Source: Pseudomonadota bacterium (GTDB taxonomy: Bacteria; Pseudomonadota; Gammaproteobacteria; Xanthomonadales; Xanthomonadaceae). From it: a stretch of DNA of 55,528 nucleotides. Below the pieces are notes generated by a model, which was not told where the DNA came from, did no database searches, and saw nothing but the letters and a program-made list of their open reading frames with translations. Shown piece by piece: positions 31,021 through 39,721 of this stretch. Each line of letters begins with the position of its first letter. Position 1 is the first letter of the stretch. The stretch is from contig JAFEBW010000005.1 of the NCBI GenBank assembly GCA_018242445.1, positions 1-55,528 on the forward strand. Reading direction: 5' to 3'. A program made the position numbers and the translations under genes.

Positions 31021-32571
31021 TCACGGCTCCCAGCCGTTGAAACTGGTGAACGGCGGCGTGGCGGGCAATGCGTCCAGACAATTCGCGTCGAGCGATTTCG
31101 CGTCGGCGGTGTCGATGAAGCGCGCCAGCAGGCGCGGCATGCAACCCACGCCGATCACGTTGTGGCCTTGCCCGCGCAGCACCAGCAGGCGTCCGTTGCG
31201 CAGGTGCTTCACCACCTGCGCGCCGTAGCGTGGCGGGGTCACCGGGTCGAACTGGCCTTCGAGCACGAGGATGGGCAGGGCGCTGACCAGCGGCTGATGG
31301 AAATCGGCCGGACGTTGCCCGTGCGGCCAGACCGCGCAGGACGCCTGCAAGTTGGCGACGATCTGGTTGCCGAGCACGCTGGCATCCATCGCCGGGTCGG
31401 GCTTGAGCCCATCGGCGTCTTCGCTGCAGATCACCGACAACTGCATGCCGGTGGTCATCGCGCCGCTCAACTGCCCGCCGAGGAGGACGGCCTGCGCCTT
31501 GAGCGTGTCGTAGCGGCCGGCCAGCGCTTCCGACAGCGACAGCGGCAAGGTCGCCAGCGCCAGTGGCGTATAGGCGTACATGCGCGCCAGCGTCGCCACC
31601 TCGTCGCGGGTCAGCGAGCCCTGTCTGGTTTCGCCGGTGAGCGGGTCGCGCCAGCTCACCGGTTGCGGCTGCGTCTTGAGTTTGGCGAGCAGGCCATCGA
31701 GGTTCGCCGTCGGATCGCCCATGCGCCTGGCGCAGGCGGGGATGCCCGCGCACAGCTTGAAGTTGTCGGCCAGCGCATCCTGCAGGTTGCGCGCGAACTC
31801 GTTGCCGAGGATCAGCTCGTTGGGAGCCACCGAATCGAGCACCACCGCGCGGGTGTGCGCGGCGTAGGTGCGCGCGTACTGCTGCGCCACGCGGGTGCCG
31901 TAGGAGATGCCGACGAGGTCGATCTTGTCCGCGCCGATGGCCGCGCGCACGGCATCGAGGTCGGCGATCGCGTCGGTGGTGGTGTAGAAGCGCAGGTCGG
32001 CTTTCTTCTCCAGCGCATCGCGGCAGGTCGCGGTGAGCGCGCGAATGCGCGCCGGATCGGACTGCGCCGCGGGGTCGGCCTGGCTGTCGTCGGATCCCTT
32101 GCATTCCAGCGGGTTGGAGCCGCCGGTGCCGCGCTGATCGACGAGGATCACGTTGCGCTTCTTGAGGACGTGCGCGAACGCGGCGGCGGCGGCGGGATAC
32201 GTTTCCAGTGCCGACTGTCCGGGCCCGCCGGCGAGCATGAACACCGGATCGGGCGCGGCATCGTCGTCGTCGGCCGGCACCCACGCGATCGCCAGATCGA
32301 TGCTGCGCGCCTGCGGATGCGCGCGATCCTCGGGCACGGCCATGCGCGTGCATTGCGCGGCCACCGGGGTGGGCGAGAACTTCGAGGCCAGCGTGCATGG
32401 CTGGAACGCGAGCGCGCCGAGCGTGCGCGGCGGCGGTGGGGGCTCGGTATCGCGCGCGGCGCTGGCGGCGGCGGAGCGCGCGGCATCGTGGTGCGGCGCG
32501 AGCTGCATCCATGCGAGGTAGCCGGCGGCGCCGATGGCGAGCACGAGGCGGAAGATGTTGCGTGGGGTCAC
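31021..32571 (-). CDS. Secreted alpha/beta hydrolase, TAP-like peptidase family
   Basis: 516 aa. An N-terminal hydrophobic segment (FRLVLAIGAAGYLAWMQL) precedes an alpha/beta hydrolase fold. FMLAGGPGQSALE carries the oxyanion-hole motif, DQRGTGGSNPLEC follows, and DLVGISYGTRVAQQYA holds the nucleophile serine (GISYG). A TAP-like C-terminal segment (LEGQFDPVTPPRYG, then RGQGHNV with the catalytic His) completes it. Relatives are tripeptidyl or prolyl aminopeptidases acting outside the cytoplasm. It is the last gene of a three-gene unit with the XRE regulator three bases upstream. Confidence 0.87.
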   Translation of the reverse strand: MTPRNIFRLVLAIGAAGYLAWMQLAPHHDAARSAAASAARDTEPPPPPRTLGALAFQPCTLASKFSPTPVAAQCTRMAVPEDRAHPQARSIDLAIAWVPADDDDAAPDPVFMLAGGPGQSALETYPAAAAAFAHVLKKRNVILVDQRGTGGSNPLECKGSDDSQADPAAQSDPARIRALTATCRDALEKKADLRFYTTTDAIADLDAVRAAIGADKIDLVGISYGTRVAQQYARTYAAHTRAVVLDSVAPNELILGNEFARNLQDALADNFKLCAGIPACARRMGDPTANLDGLLAKLKTQPQPVSWRDPLTGETRQGSLTRDEVATLARMYAYTPLALATLPLSLSEALAGRYDTLKAQAVLLGGQLSGAMTTGMQLSVICSEDADGLKPDPAMDASVLGNQIVANLQASCAVWPHGQRPADFHQPLVSALPILVLEGQFDPVTPPRYGAQVVKHLRNGRLLVLRGQGHNVIGVGCMPRLLARFIDTADAKSLDANCLDALPATPPFTSFNGWEP

Positions 32572-32574
32572 GGC

Positions 32575-32775
32575 TCAGGTTCCCTTGTCCGGCGTGAAGA
32601 TCGATTCGATGGGCGCCTTGAACAGGCGGGCGATGCGGAAGGCCAGCGGCAGCGAAGGATCATACTTGCCCGTCTCGATGGCGTTGATGGTCTGTCGCGA
32701 GACGTCGAGCCTTTCGCCCAATTCACCCTGCGACCAGGCGCGCTGCTCGCGCAACTCGCGCACGAGGTTTTTCAT
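32575..32775 (-). CDS. XRE-family transcriptional regulator (small)
   Basis: 66 aa, one helix-turn-helix domain: MKNLVRELREQRAWSQGELG, then ERLDVSRQTINAIETGKYDP. The sequence resembles stand-alone Cro/CI-type regulators encoded next to small membrane proteins. Its start overlaps the stop of the membrane-protein gene by four bases (ATGA). Two identical-arm palindromes upstream of the operon are probable operators for it. Confidence 0.9.
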   Translation of the reverse strand: MKNLVRELREQRAWSQGELGERLDVSRQTINAIETGKYDPSLPLAFRIARLFKAPIESIFTPDKGT

Positions 32776-33182
32776 CCCTCGCAGCCCGCGCCGCCATAGC
32801 GGCGGTTGAAGTAAAACCGGCTCAGACCATAACCGATGCACAGGGCCGGGAACACCCAGATCAGCACGTCGCCGTCCACGACGATGACGCGCACCGATTG
32901 CAGGAACCCGGCCACGAGGCTCGCCGCCGCGACGATGCCGGTGGCCGCACTCAGCGCCAGCAGGTGCAGGCGTTGCTGCAGTTCATCGCTGCTCATGATT
33001 CGCCGCATCGCCAGCCAGATCACGACGAGAACCGGCGATACGCAGGCGATCGCCAACGCCGCGCGCGCCGCTGCGTTGTCGGCGTGCTTCGCCAACGGAA
33101 ACACCAACAGCATCAGCGCGATGTAGATCGTCATCGTGCCGGCAACCCACACGCGGTAGCGATTTTCGGTGAGGTGGGTCAT
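32772..33182 (-). CDS. Four-helix membrane protein paired with XRE regulator
   Basis: 136 aa with four hydrophobic segments (about 15-32, 42-60, 73-93, 103-122). Between the second and third lies RRIMSSDELQQRLHL. The last cytoplasmic stretch, YFNRRYGGAGCEG, is basic. A small membrane protein translationally coupled to a Cro-type regulator is a recurrent pair in bacteria whose signal is unknown. First gene of the unit that ends with the hydrolase. Confidence 0.8.
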   Translation of the reverse strand: MTHLTENRYRVWVAGTMTIYIALMLLVFPLAKHADNAAARAALAIACVSPVLVVIWLAMRRIMSSDELQQRLHLLALSAATGIVAAASLVAGFLQSVRVIVVDGDVLIWVFPALCIGYGLSRFYFNRRYGGAGCEG

Positions 33183-33195
33183 CGCAAACTCGTCC

Positions 33196-33259
33196 TGTCA
33201 AGGGAGCTTGACATGCGCAGGCTACGCGGTGATTGCAAGCCTGTCAAGCACCCTTGACA
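33196..33259 (-). promoter_or_regulatory. Autoregulated promoter with two TGTCAAG-N4-CTTGACA operators
   Basis: TGTCAAG-GGAG-CTTGACA (33196-33213) and TGTCAAG-CACC-CTTGACA (33242-33259) have identical 7-bp arms and centres 46 bp apart. On the minus strand the TTGACA inside the distal palindrome is followed 17 bp later by TAGCCT, a plausible promoter reading into the membrane-protein gene. The proximal palindrome would sit just downstream of the start of transcription, so a protein bound at both would block it. Confidence 0.8.
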
Positions 33260-33363
33260 TCGGCAAACGGCTGGATCGCCAGTTCATGCCTCACGCCTTC
33301 ACCCTTCCAGCCCTGCCTGGCGTTCTTCGGCGCGCGAACAGCCACCGGCGGTTCGCAATGGAA

Positions 33364-33514
33364 GCGCTGAATGATTCCATCCAGGAATCATCAGCGCACG
33401 CTTCAGTCCGGAACGCGCCCGGGCTGAAGCTCACTCGAATCCATCGCTTGCGTAATCGATTCGTGGTCGGCCATCCATGGCCGACGGGCAACGCTGGACA
33501 AATCAACGTTGCCC
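33364..33514 (-). repeat. Dispersed imperfect-palindrome repeat, copy C
   Basis: Read on the minus strand: GGGCAACGTTGATTTGTCCA, GTCGGCCATGGATGGCCGAC, a CACGAATCGATTACGCAAGC block, then GATGATTCCTGGATGGAATC at the end. It is the fullest of the four copies. The 344-bp gap 33183-33526 contains this repeat, the operators and no gene. Confidence 0.85.
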
Positions 33515-33526
33515 AAACGCGCCGCA

Positions 33527-34486
33527 TCACCCCCGAGGATGATGCTGCGCATGCAGCCGCTTCAAACCCTCGGTCGCCACGAGGGTGTAGATCTGCGTGG
33601 TGGACAGGCTGGCGTGACCGAGCAACATCTGCAGGGCGCGCAGGTCGGCGCCGTGGTTGAGCAGGTGGGTGGCGAAGGAATGGCGCAGGCCGTGCGGACT
33701 GACCAGCGCCGGGTCGATGCCGGCGCGTGCGGCGAGCGCTTTCAGGGTGGCCCAGAAATGCTGGCGGCTGAGCGCCCCGCCCTTGGCGTCGAGGAACAGC
33801 GGCAGCCGTGCCTGCTTGCCGGCGAAGCGTGGCCGCGCTTGCGTCAGGTAGCGCTCCAGCCAGTGCCGGGCTTCCTCGCCCAGCGGCACGAGGCGCTCTT
33901 TGCTGCCCTTGCCCAATACCCGGCACACGCCCTGGCGCAGGTTCAGCCCGGCCGCCGGCAGGCCGACCAGCTCGCTCACGCGCAGGCCGGTGGCGTACAT
34001 CAACTCCAGCATGGCCCGATCGCGCAAGCCGGCGGGTTCGGCCACGTCCGGCGCGGCCAGCAGCGCTTCGATCTGCGATTCCGACAGCGCCTTGGGCAAG
34101 GATCTGCGTGGCTTGGGCGCTTCCAGCGATTGGCAGGGATCCGCGCGGATCGTGCCCAGCCGGAGCAGTTGTGCGTAGAACGCGCGCAGGGCCGAGAGCA
34201 GGCGCGCGTTGCTGCGTGGCGAGTAGCCCAGCGCCGTGCGCGCGGCGAGATGGTCGAACAGCGCTGCGCGGTCGGCGTCGATCAACGCGATCCCGCGTGG
34301 GGCCAGCCAGCGCGCGAGCCCTTCCAGATCGCGTCGATAGCCGTCCTGCGTGTGCCGCGCCAAACCGGACTCGGCCCACAGGCGGTCGATGCAGGCGGCG
34401 ATCGCCCGCGCATCGGCCGCACCCAGCGGGGGCTGTCGTTGCGCGTGGCGGCGACGGTCGGCGGGTGAGGAGGCAGGCGCGGGCAT
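33527..34486 (-). CDS. xerD: Tyrosine recombinase XerD
   Basis: 319 aa. With XerC it resolves chromosome dimers at dif. The catalytic set is present: Arg in [24 protein letters not shown] (His-x-x-Arg), the second His in [14 protein letters not shown] and the nucleophile Tyr in that same motif. The N-terminal SAM-like domain carries [17 protein letters not shown]. Start at [12 protein letters not shown]. XerD rather than XerC is inferred from the neighbouring RDD-lptGF-pepA block. Confidence 0.88.
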   Translation of the reverse strand: MPAPASSPADRRRHAQRQPPLGAADARAIAACIDRLWAESGLARHTQDGYRRDLEGLARWLAPRGIALIDADRAALFDHLAARTALGYSPRSNARLLSALRAFYAQLLRLGTIRADPCQSLEAPKPRRSLPKALSESQIEALLAAPDVAEPAGLRDRAMLELMYATGLRVSELVGLPAAGLNLRQGVCRVLGKGSKERLVPLGEEARHWLERYLTQARPRFAGKQARLPLFLDAKGGALSRQHFWATLKALAARAGIDPALVSPHGLRHSFATHLLNHGADLRALQMLLGHASLSTTQIYTLVATEGLKRLHAQHHPRG

Positions 34487-34533
34487 GGCGACCAGCTTAT
34501 CCAGCGGCGACGGTAGCCGGCTATCCTTCGCCG

Positions 34534-35076
34534 ATGAATGCATCCGCTGACGATTCCGAAACGTCCACACCCGCATCCACGCCCACCGCCACGCCGGCGC
34601 ATCCGGGCTGGCGGTTGCTGGCGCTGGTGTACGACCTGCTGCCCTTGATCGCGATCTGGTTCGTCGCCAGCCTGCTCGACTACCTGCTGCGCGGCCGGCA
34701 CGAATCCGCGCCCGGCAGCGCGGGGGCGTGGCTGATGCTCGGCCTGCTGTGGCTGGTCACCGGCGCCTACTTCGTGCTGTCGTGGCGGCGCGGCGGCCAC
34801 ACCCTGGGCATGCGCGCGTGGCGCTTGAAGGTGCTGACGGCCGATGGCCGCAGCGCCGGCCTGCGCGCGTCGTGGTTGCGCTATGTCGGCGCGAGCGCGC
34901 CCTTCCTGCTGTTCTGCGCGGGCTGGGCCTTGCGCGTGGATGCGCACGTGGCGTTGCCGGCATGCGTGCTGATCGGTGCCGTGGATTTCGGCTGGAGCCT
35001 GCTGGATCGCGAACGGCGCGCGCTGCACGACCTGCTCGCCGGCACCCACTACGTGCGGATGGATCGCACCGTCTGA
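34534..35076 (+). CDS. RDD-family membrane protein
   Basis: 180 aa. Two N-terminal helices ([20 protein letters not shown] and [18 protein letters not shown]), the RDD signature [14 protein letters not shown], and a third helix near 135-150, with the late conserved [13 protein letters not shown]. The name-giving Arg and Asp are present in WRLLALVYD; the second Asp is replaced by Leu. A role in transport or membrane homeostasis is commonly suggested, not proven. Divergent from xerD across 47 bp. Confidence 0.88.
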   Translation: MNASADDSETSTPASTPTATPAHPGWRLLALVYDLLPLIAIWFVASLLDYLLRGRHESAPGSAGAWLMLGLLWLVTGAYFVLSWRRGGHTLGMRAWRLKVLTADGRSAGLRASWLRYVGASAPFLLFCAGWALRVDAHVALPACVLIGAVDFGWSLLDRERRALHDLLAGTHYVRMDRTV

Positions 35077-35085
35077 TCCGCCGCG

Positions 35086-36186
35086 CTACACCCGTTTGCG
35101 GAAGTACCACCCCGACAGCACCAGCACCACCAGCGGCGGGCCGATGTGCGCGCCCCACAGCGGCAGGCGATACACGGTGGCGAGGTTCTGCGCGAAGCGC
35201 TGCAGCAGGAAAAAAGCCATCCCGCCGATGATGCCGATGAACAGGCGCTTGCCGAAGCCGCCGCTGCGCAATTGACCGAAGGCGAAGGGCATCGCCGCCA
35301 GGCACATCGCCAGCACGTTGAGCGGGTACACCTTGCGCGCCCAGAACGCGTTTTCGTACACCCCGGCATCGACCGCGTTGCGATGCATGTAGGCGATGTT
35401 GCCGCGCAACTGGCGGGTGGACTGGTAGCGCGGCGGCTGCACGCCGGCCAGCACCGTTTGCGGACGCAAACCCGTCTGCCAGTCGCTCATGCCGGCGGTG
35501 GCGCGGGTGACCGCACCCTCGGCGAATTGCGTGCGATCCACGTCCGCCAGCGACCAGTGGTGCCCGGCGTACTCGGCCTTGCGGGCGTGGGTGAAGCTCA
35601 GCAGGGTGCCGTCGGCGTCGAAGTCGAAGATGCGCACATCCAGCAAATCCACCCGGTTCGCCTCGCCGCCGCGCAGGCGCCGCGCTCCGCCCACGGCATT
35701 GACGAAGGTGTTGCCGTCGCGCGCCCAGATCGCGCCGCCCTTGCCCACCATCAAATCGCCGGTCTTGGCGGAAATCTGGATCGCCTCGGCGGCCTGTTCG
35801 CCCGACGGGCCGATGGTTTCGGCATCGACCATCATCACCAGGGTCACCAGCGCCAATCCGAGGAGCGCGCCCAGACAGATCCGCAGCCGCGAGATGCCGG
35901 CCGAGCGCAGCGCGGTGAGTTCCGACGTGGCCGCCAATCCGCCCAGGCCCAGCAGGCTGCCGATCAGGGCGGCGGTGGGGAACAGTTCGTAGGCGCGGCG
36001 CGGGATCGTGAGCACGATGTACAGCACCGCGTGGCCGAGGTTGTAGCTGCCGGTGCCCAGCGCATCGAGCTGGTTGGCGAAATCCAGGATCGCGTCGAAG
36101 GCCAGCAACACCGCCCACGCACCGATCACCGAACCCAGCACGGCGCGGGCGACGAGGCGGTCGTGCAGCAGCGGCGTGAACCTCAT
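35086..36186 (-). CDS. lptG: LPS export ABC permease LptG
   Basis: 366 aa. Helices near the N-terminus (VLGSVIGAWAVLLAFDAILD, then RAYELFPTAALIGSLLGLGG) and at the C-terminus flank a periplasmic beta-jellyroll domain (about 130-270). LptF and LptG with the LptB ATPase extract LPS from the inner membrane and push it along the LptC-A-D bridge. The start overlaps the lptF stop by four bases. Confidence 0.93.
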   Translation of the reverse strand: MRFTPLLHDRLVARAVLGSVIGAWAVLLAFDAILDFANQLDALGTGSYNLGHAVLYIVLTIPRRAYELFPTAALIGSLLGLGGLAATSELTALRSAGISRLRICLGALLGLALVTLVMMVDAETIGPSGEQAAEAIQISAKTGDLMVGKGGAIWARDGNTFVNAVGGARRLRGGEANRVDLLDVRIFDFDADGTLLSFTHARKAEYAGHHWSLADVDRTQFAEGAVTRATAGMSDWQTGLRPQTVLAGVQPPRYQSTRQLRGNIAYMHRNAVDAGVYENAFWARKVYPLNVLAMCLAAMPFAFGQLRSGGFGKRLFIGIIGGMAFFLLQRFAQNLATVYRLPLWGAHIGPPLVVLVLSGWYFRKRV

Positions 36187-37262
36187 GCCTTCCCCGCTTT
36201 GGGCGCAGGCAGTTCGCCGTCGCGCCGCACCATCCACCACGCCAGCAGCAACATCGGCAGGTGCAGCCACCACAGGCCCATCCAGCCGTGGATCTTGCCA
36301 AGGCTCAGGTAGCTGCGCCCGACCAGCATCAACGACATGTAGGTGACGTACAGCGCCAGCGCCAGCAGCAGCAGGCCGTAGCGCGGCTGGCGCGGCTCCG
36401 AGCGCGCCAGCGGAATCGTCAGCACGCCCAGCAGCAGCACCGCCAGCGGCGTGGCCAGCCGCCAGTGCAGTTCGGCGACGGCGTCGCGTTTGGGGTCGGC
36501 GAGCAGGGCCAGGGTCGGCGCGGTGGTCGCATCCTGCTTGGTGTAAGGCTGCGTGTCGGCCGGCAGGCGCACTTCGCTGCGCTCGTAGTGCAGCACGCGG
36601 TAGTCCTTCTGCCCGGGCACGCCTTCCACCCGCATGCCGTCCAGCAGGCGCAGGTAGCGCTCGCCGGCATCCACGAACAACTCGCCGCGATGGGCGGTGA
36701 TCACGCTCATCCGGCCCTTCTTGTCGGTCTGGATGAACACGTTGCGCATGCGGCTGCCGTCCGGGCTCAACTCGGTGACATAGATCACCCCATTGCCCGA
36801 AGGCAGCGAGCGGAAGCGCCCGGCTTCCAGACCCGCGATCAGCAACGAACGGTCGGCGTCGGCCACCATCTGTCGCGAGGTGTACTGCGCCCACGGGCTG
36901 GCCCACAGCGAGCACAGCGCCACCACGGCGGCGGCGGGCACGGCGACGCCCGCGAGCGGCCGCAACAGGTCGCGCGGACTGCGGCCGGCGGCGGCCAGCA
37001 CCGCCATCTCCGAATCGCGGTACAAGCGCCCGACGGACAGCAACAAGCCGAGGAACACCCCCAGCGGCAACACCAGCGGCAGCCAGCGCAACATGCGCAG
37101 CGACAACTGCGACACCATCAGGGCCACCGGAACCTTGCCGGCCGCGATCTCCGCGAGCGTGTCGGCGATCACCACACCCAGCGCCACGAACAGCAGCACC
37201 ACCGTGGTGGCGGCCACGGAGGCGGCGAACTCGCGCAGCAGGTAGCGATCGACCGTCAGCAC
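36183..37262 (-). CDS. lptF: LPS export ABC permease LptF
   Basis: 359 aa. It starts (GTG) MLTVDRYLLREFAASVAATT, with six helices split by the periplasmic domain; AAAGRSPRDLLRPLAG is the cytoplasmic coupling segment. The late helices carry LHWRLATPLAVLLLGVLTIP. Transcribed divergently from pepA across 259 bp, in which no further gene or clear promoter was found. Confidence 0.93.
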   Translation of the reverse strand: MLTVDRYLLREFAASVAATTVVLLFVALGVVIADTLAEIAAGKVPVALMVSQLSLRMLRWLPLVLPLGVFLGLLLSVGRLYRDSEMAVLAAAGRSPRDLLRPLAGVAVPAAAVVALCSLWASPWAQYTSRQMVADADRSLLIAGLEAGRFRSLPSGNGVIYVTELSPDGSRMRNVFIQTDKKGRMSVITAHRGELFVDAGERYLRLLDGMRVEGVPGQKDYRVLHYERSEVRLPADTQPYTKQDATTAPTLALLADPKRDAVAELHWRLATPLAVLLLGVLTIPLARSEPRQPRYGLLLLALALYVTYMSLMLVGRSYLSLGKIHGWMGLWWLHLPMLLLAWWMVRRDGELPAPKAGKA

Positions 37263-37521
37263 GCGCCAGGTTCCCGTGGCGCGCGCACGCCCATCCGCAC
37301 GACGTGGCCAGGTCGGCGCGATCGCGCGGGCAAGCAGACGGCGGTCGTGGCGGCAGCGCCGCGGCGGACGGTCATGCGTGTGGATGGAGGCGGCGCGAGG
37401 TCGGTCGCATGAAGGAAGGGGCGGCTTGGATTAGACTGGGCGGATACACGGTGGCGATGGCAGGCCTTTCAGCAGGTCGCGCGCGCGTCGCCCGAACCGC
37501 CCATTCTACGGAACTCCATCG

Positions 37522-39003
37522 ATGAGCCTGCAATTCCATCTCAGCCATGCCGATCCCGTCACCCATGCCAGCGACTGCCTGATCCTCGGCATTTTCGCCG
37601 ATGGCGCGTTAAGCGCGTCCGGCGAGGCCGCCGATCGCGCCAGCGGCGGCCGCATCAAGGCGCTGGTCGAGCGCGGCGACGTGTCCGGCAAGGCCAGCCG
37701 CAGCACCCTGCTGCACGACGTGCCCGGCGTGAAGGCCGCGCGCGTGCTGCTGGTGGGCCTGGGCGAGCAGGCGAAGTTCGGCGCGGCCGCCTACCAGCGC
37801 GCCGTCGGCGACGCGGTGCGTGCGCTCAAGACCGGTGCCTGCCGCAGCGCACTGTGCACCTTGAGCGAGATCGACGTGCCCGGTCGCGACGCCCACTGGC
37901 GCGCGCGCCAGGCCGTGATCAGCGCCGACCACGCGGCCTACCGCTACACCACCCACATCAGCCGCAAGCCCGATGCCGGGCTGGAAAGCCTGAGCCTGCA
38001 CGCCGACGAAGCGCAGCGCCATGCCTTCGACCAAGGCGTCCACATCGCCCGCGGCGTGGCCTTCACCCGTGACCTCGGCAACCTGCCGCCGAACGTGTGC
38101 AACCCCGGCTACCTCGCGCAGCGAGCAGGCGAGCTGGCCGGGCAGATCGCCAACGTGAGCTGCGAGGTGCTCGAACGCGCCGACATGGAGCAGTTGGGCA
38201 TGGGCTCGCTGCTGGCGGTCTCGCGCGGCTCGGCCAACCCGCCGCGGCTGATCGTGCTGCGCTACACCGGTGCCGGCGCGGCCAAGCCCCATGTGCTGGT
38301 CGGCAAGGGCATCACCTTCGATTCGGGCGGCCTGAACCTGAAGGTGGCCGGCGGCATCGAGGAGATGAAGTTCGACATGCTCGGCGCCGGCACCGTGCTC
38401 GGCGTGTTCCATGCCATCGCCTCGATGCAGTTGCCGCTCAACCTCGTCACCGTGGTGGCGGCGGTGGAGAACATGCCCGACGGCGATTCCTACCGCCCTA
38501 GCGACGTGCTCACCTCGATGTCCGGCAAGACCATCGAGGTGCTCAACACCGACGCCGAAGGCCGCCTGATCCTGTGCGATGCGCTCACCTACGCGCAGCG
38601 CTTCGAGCCGCAGGCCTTGATCAACGTGGCCACCCTCACCGGTGCCTGCGTGGTGGCACTGGGCAAGGTCGCGCACGGCCTGATGAGCAAACACGACGAC
38701 CTCGCCGCCGAACTGACCGCCGCCGGCGACACCGTCCACGACCGCGCCTGGCGGCTGCCGTTGTTCGAGGAATACCAGACCCTGCTGGAATCGGCCTTCG
38801 CCGACGTCGCCAACATCGGCGGCAAGTACGCCGGTGCGATCACTGCCGGCTGCTTCCTCTCGCGCTTCACCGAAGGCCAGCGCTGGGCGCACCTGGACAT
38901 CGCCGGCACCGCCTGGGACGAGGGCAAGAAGGGCCTGGCGACCGGCCGCCCGGTGGGGCTGCTGTGCCAGTGGTTGCTGGATCGGGCGGGGAATCGGGAA
39001 TAG
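37522..39003 (+). CDS. pepA: Leucyl aminopeptidase PepA (M17)
   Basis: 493 aa, two-metal hexameric peptidase that also binds DNA and assists Xer recombination in some bacteria. Metal and active-site motifs are [28 protein letters not shown] and [14 protein letters not shown]. The last three codons and stop (AAT CGG GAA TAG) lie inside a GGGAATN heptad array, so the present C-terminus Asn-Arg-Glu derives from repeat DNA. A good GGAACT site precedes the ATG. Confidence 0.96.
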   Translation: MSLQFHLSHADPVTHASDCLILGIFADGALSASGEAADRASGGRIKALVERGDVSGKASRSTLLHDVPGVKAARVLLVGLGEQAKFGAAAYQRAVGDAVRALKTGACRSALCTLSEIDVPGRDAHWRARQAVISADHAAYRYTTHISRKPDAGLESLSLHADEAQRHAFDQGVHIARGVAFTRDLGNLPPNVCNPGYLAQRAGELAGQIANVSCEVLERADMEQLGMGSLLAVSRGSANPPRLIVLRYTGAGAAKPHVLVGKGITFDSGGLNLKVAGGIEEMKFDMLGAGTVLGVFHAIASMQLPLNLVTVVAAVENMPDGDSYRPSDVLTSMSGKTIEVLNTDAEGRLILCDALTYAQRFEPQALINVATLTGACVVALGKVAHGLMSKHDDLAAELTAAGDTVHDRAWRLPLFEEYQTLLESAFADVANIGGKYAGAITAGCFLSRFTEGQRWAHLDIAGTAWDEGKKGLATGRPVGLLCQWLLDRAGNRE

Positions 39004-39141
39004 GGAATGGGGAGTCGATAAAGCAACCCCCCCCCTGCAAGCGGGTGAGTCTCGTGAAAATTCCGTGCCCCCATCCCAGCCTTCCCCCGCAAGCGGGGGA
39101 AGGAGTGGTACCCCCGTTCCCCATTCCCCATTCACTATTCA
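38989..39141. repeat. Paired inverted heptad array, locus 1, enclosing a REP
   Basis: Left arm 38989-39016: GGGAATC, GGGAATA, GGGAATG, GGGAGTC. Right arm 39114-39141: CCGTTCC, CCATTCC, CCATTCA, CTATTCA, the complementary sense. The 97 bp between contain a REP, CCTTCCCCCGC-AA-GCGGGGGAAGG (39080-39103). The left arm overlaps the end of pepA; the right arm lies 18 bp before holC. Confidence 0.9.
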
Positions 39142-39159
39142 CCAAATCACCGCCCTCCA

Positions 39160-39585
39160 GTGCCCCGCGCCGACTTCTACCTGATCGCCAAGCCGCGCTT
39201 TCGCGACGACCCGCTGCTGCTGGTCTGCGAGCTGGCGCGGCGCGCGCACGACTCGGGCACGGCGACGCTGATCCTGGCGCGCGATGCGCAGCAGGCCGAG
39301 GCGCTCGACGATGCACTGTGGGCGTTCGATGCGGACGCCTACATCCCGCACCAGATCGCCGGCCGCGACGAGGACGACGACGAGACGCCGGTGCTGATCG
39401 TCGCGCCCGATGCCGACGCGCCCGGCCGCAGCCTCGTCATCAACCTGCGTGATGCCGCCGTGAGCCTGCCCTGCGAGCGCGTGCTCGAAGTGGTGCCGGC
39501 CGACGATTCGGCGCGCGAGCCGCTGCGGCAGCGCTGGAAGGACTACAAGGCGCGCGGCTTCGAGGTGAACAAACACGATATGTGA
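39160..39585 (+). CDS. holC: DNA polymerase III subunit chi
   Basis: 141 aa. Chi links the clamp loader to single-strand binding protein. The fold is seen in [46 protein letters not shown] and [20 protein letters not shown]. The start is a GTG directly after the repeat region. The order pepA-holC-valS is standard in gammaproteobacteria. Confidence 0.92.
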   Translation: MPRADFYLIAKPRFRDDPLLLVCELARRAHDSGTATLILARDAQQAEALDDALWAFDADAYIPHQIAGRDEDDDETPVLIVAPDADAPGRSLVINLRDAAVSLPCERVLEVVPADDSAREPLRQRWKDYKARGFEVNKHDM

Positions 39586-39590
39586 GAGCT

Positions 39591-39708
39591 GGGAATGGGG
39601 AATGGGGAATGGGGAATGGGAAAAGCGCATTGCGTGCCGCAAGCCCATCCACCATCACGATGATTCCGTTCCGCTTCCCCATTCCCTATTCCCTATTCCC
39701 CATTCCCG
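39591..39708. repeat. Paired inverted heptad array, locus 2
   Basis: Left arm 39591-39618 is four perfect GGGAATG units. Right arm 39674-39708 is CTTCCCC, ATTCCCT, ATTCCCT, ATTCCCC, ATTCCCG. Arms are 55 bp apart. The array fills the gap between the holC stop and the valS start. Confidence 0.92.
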
Positions 39709-39721
39709 CTTCACCTCTCCC

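Noticed and set aside
33527..34486. Tyrosine recombinase as integrase of a mobile element
   Set aside because: Its length, motifs and the RDD-lptGF-pepA neighbourhood fit the housekeeping XerD; no attachment sites or phage genes are present.
39591..39708. CRISPR array
   Set aside because: The repeats are 7 bp with no spacers, and the second half is inverted; no cas genes are near.
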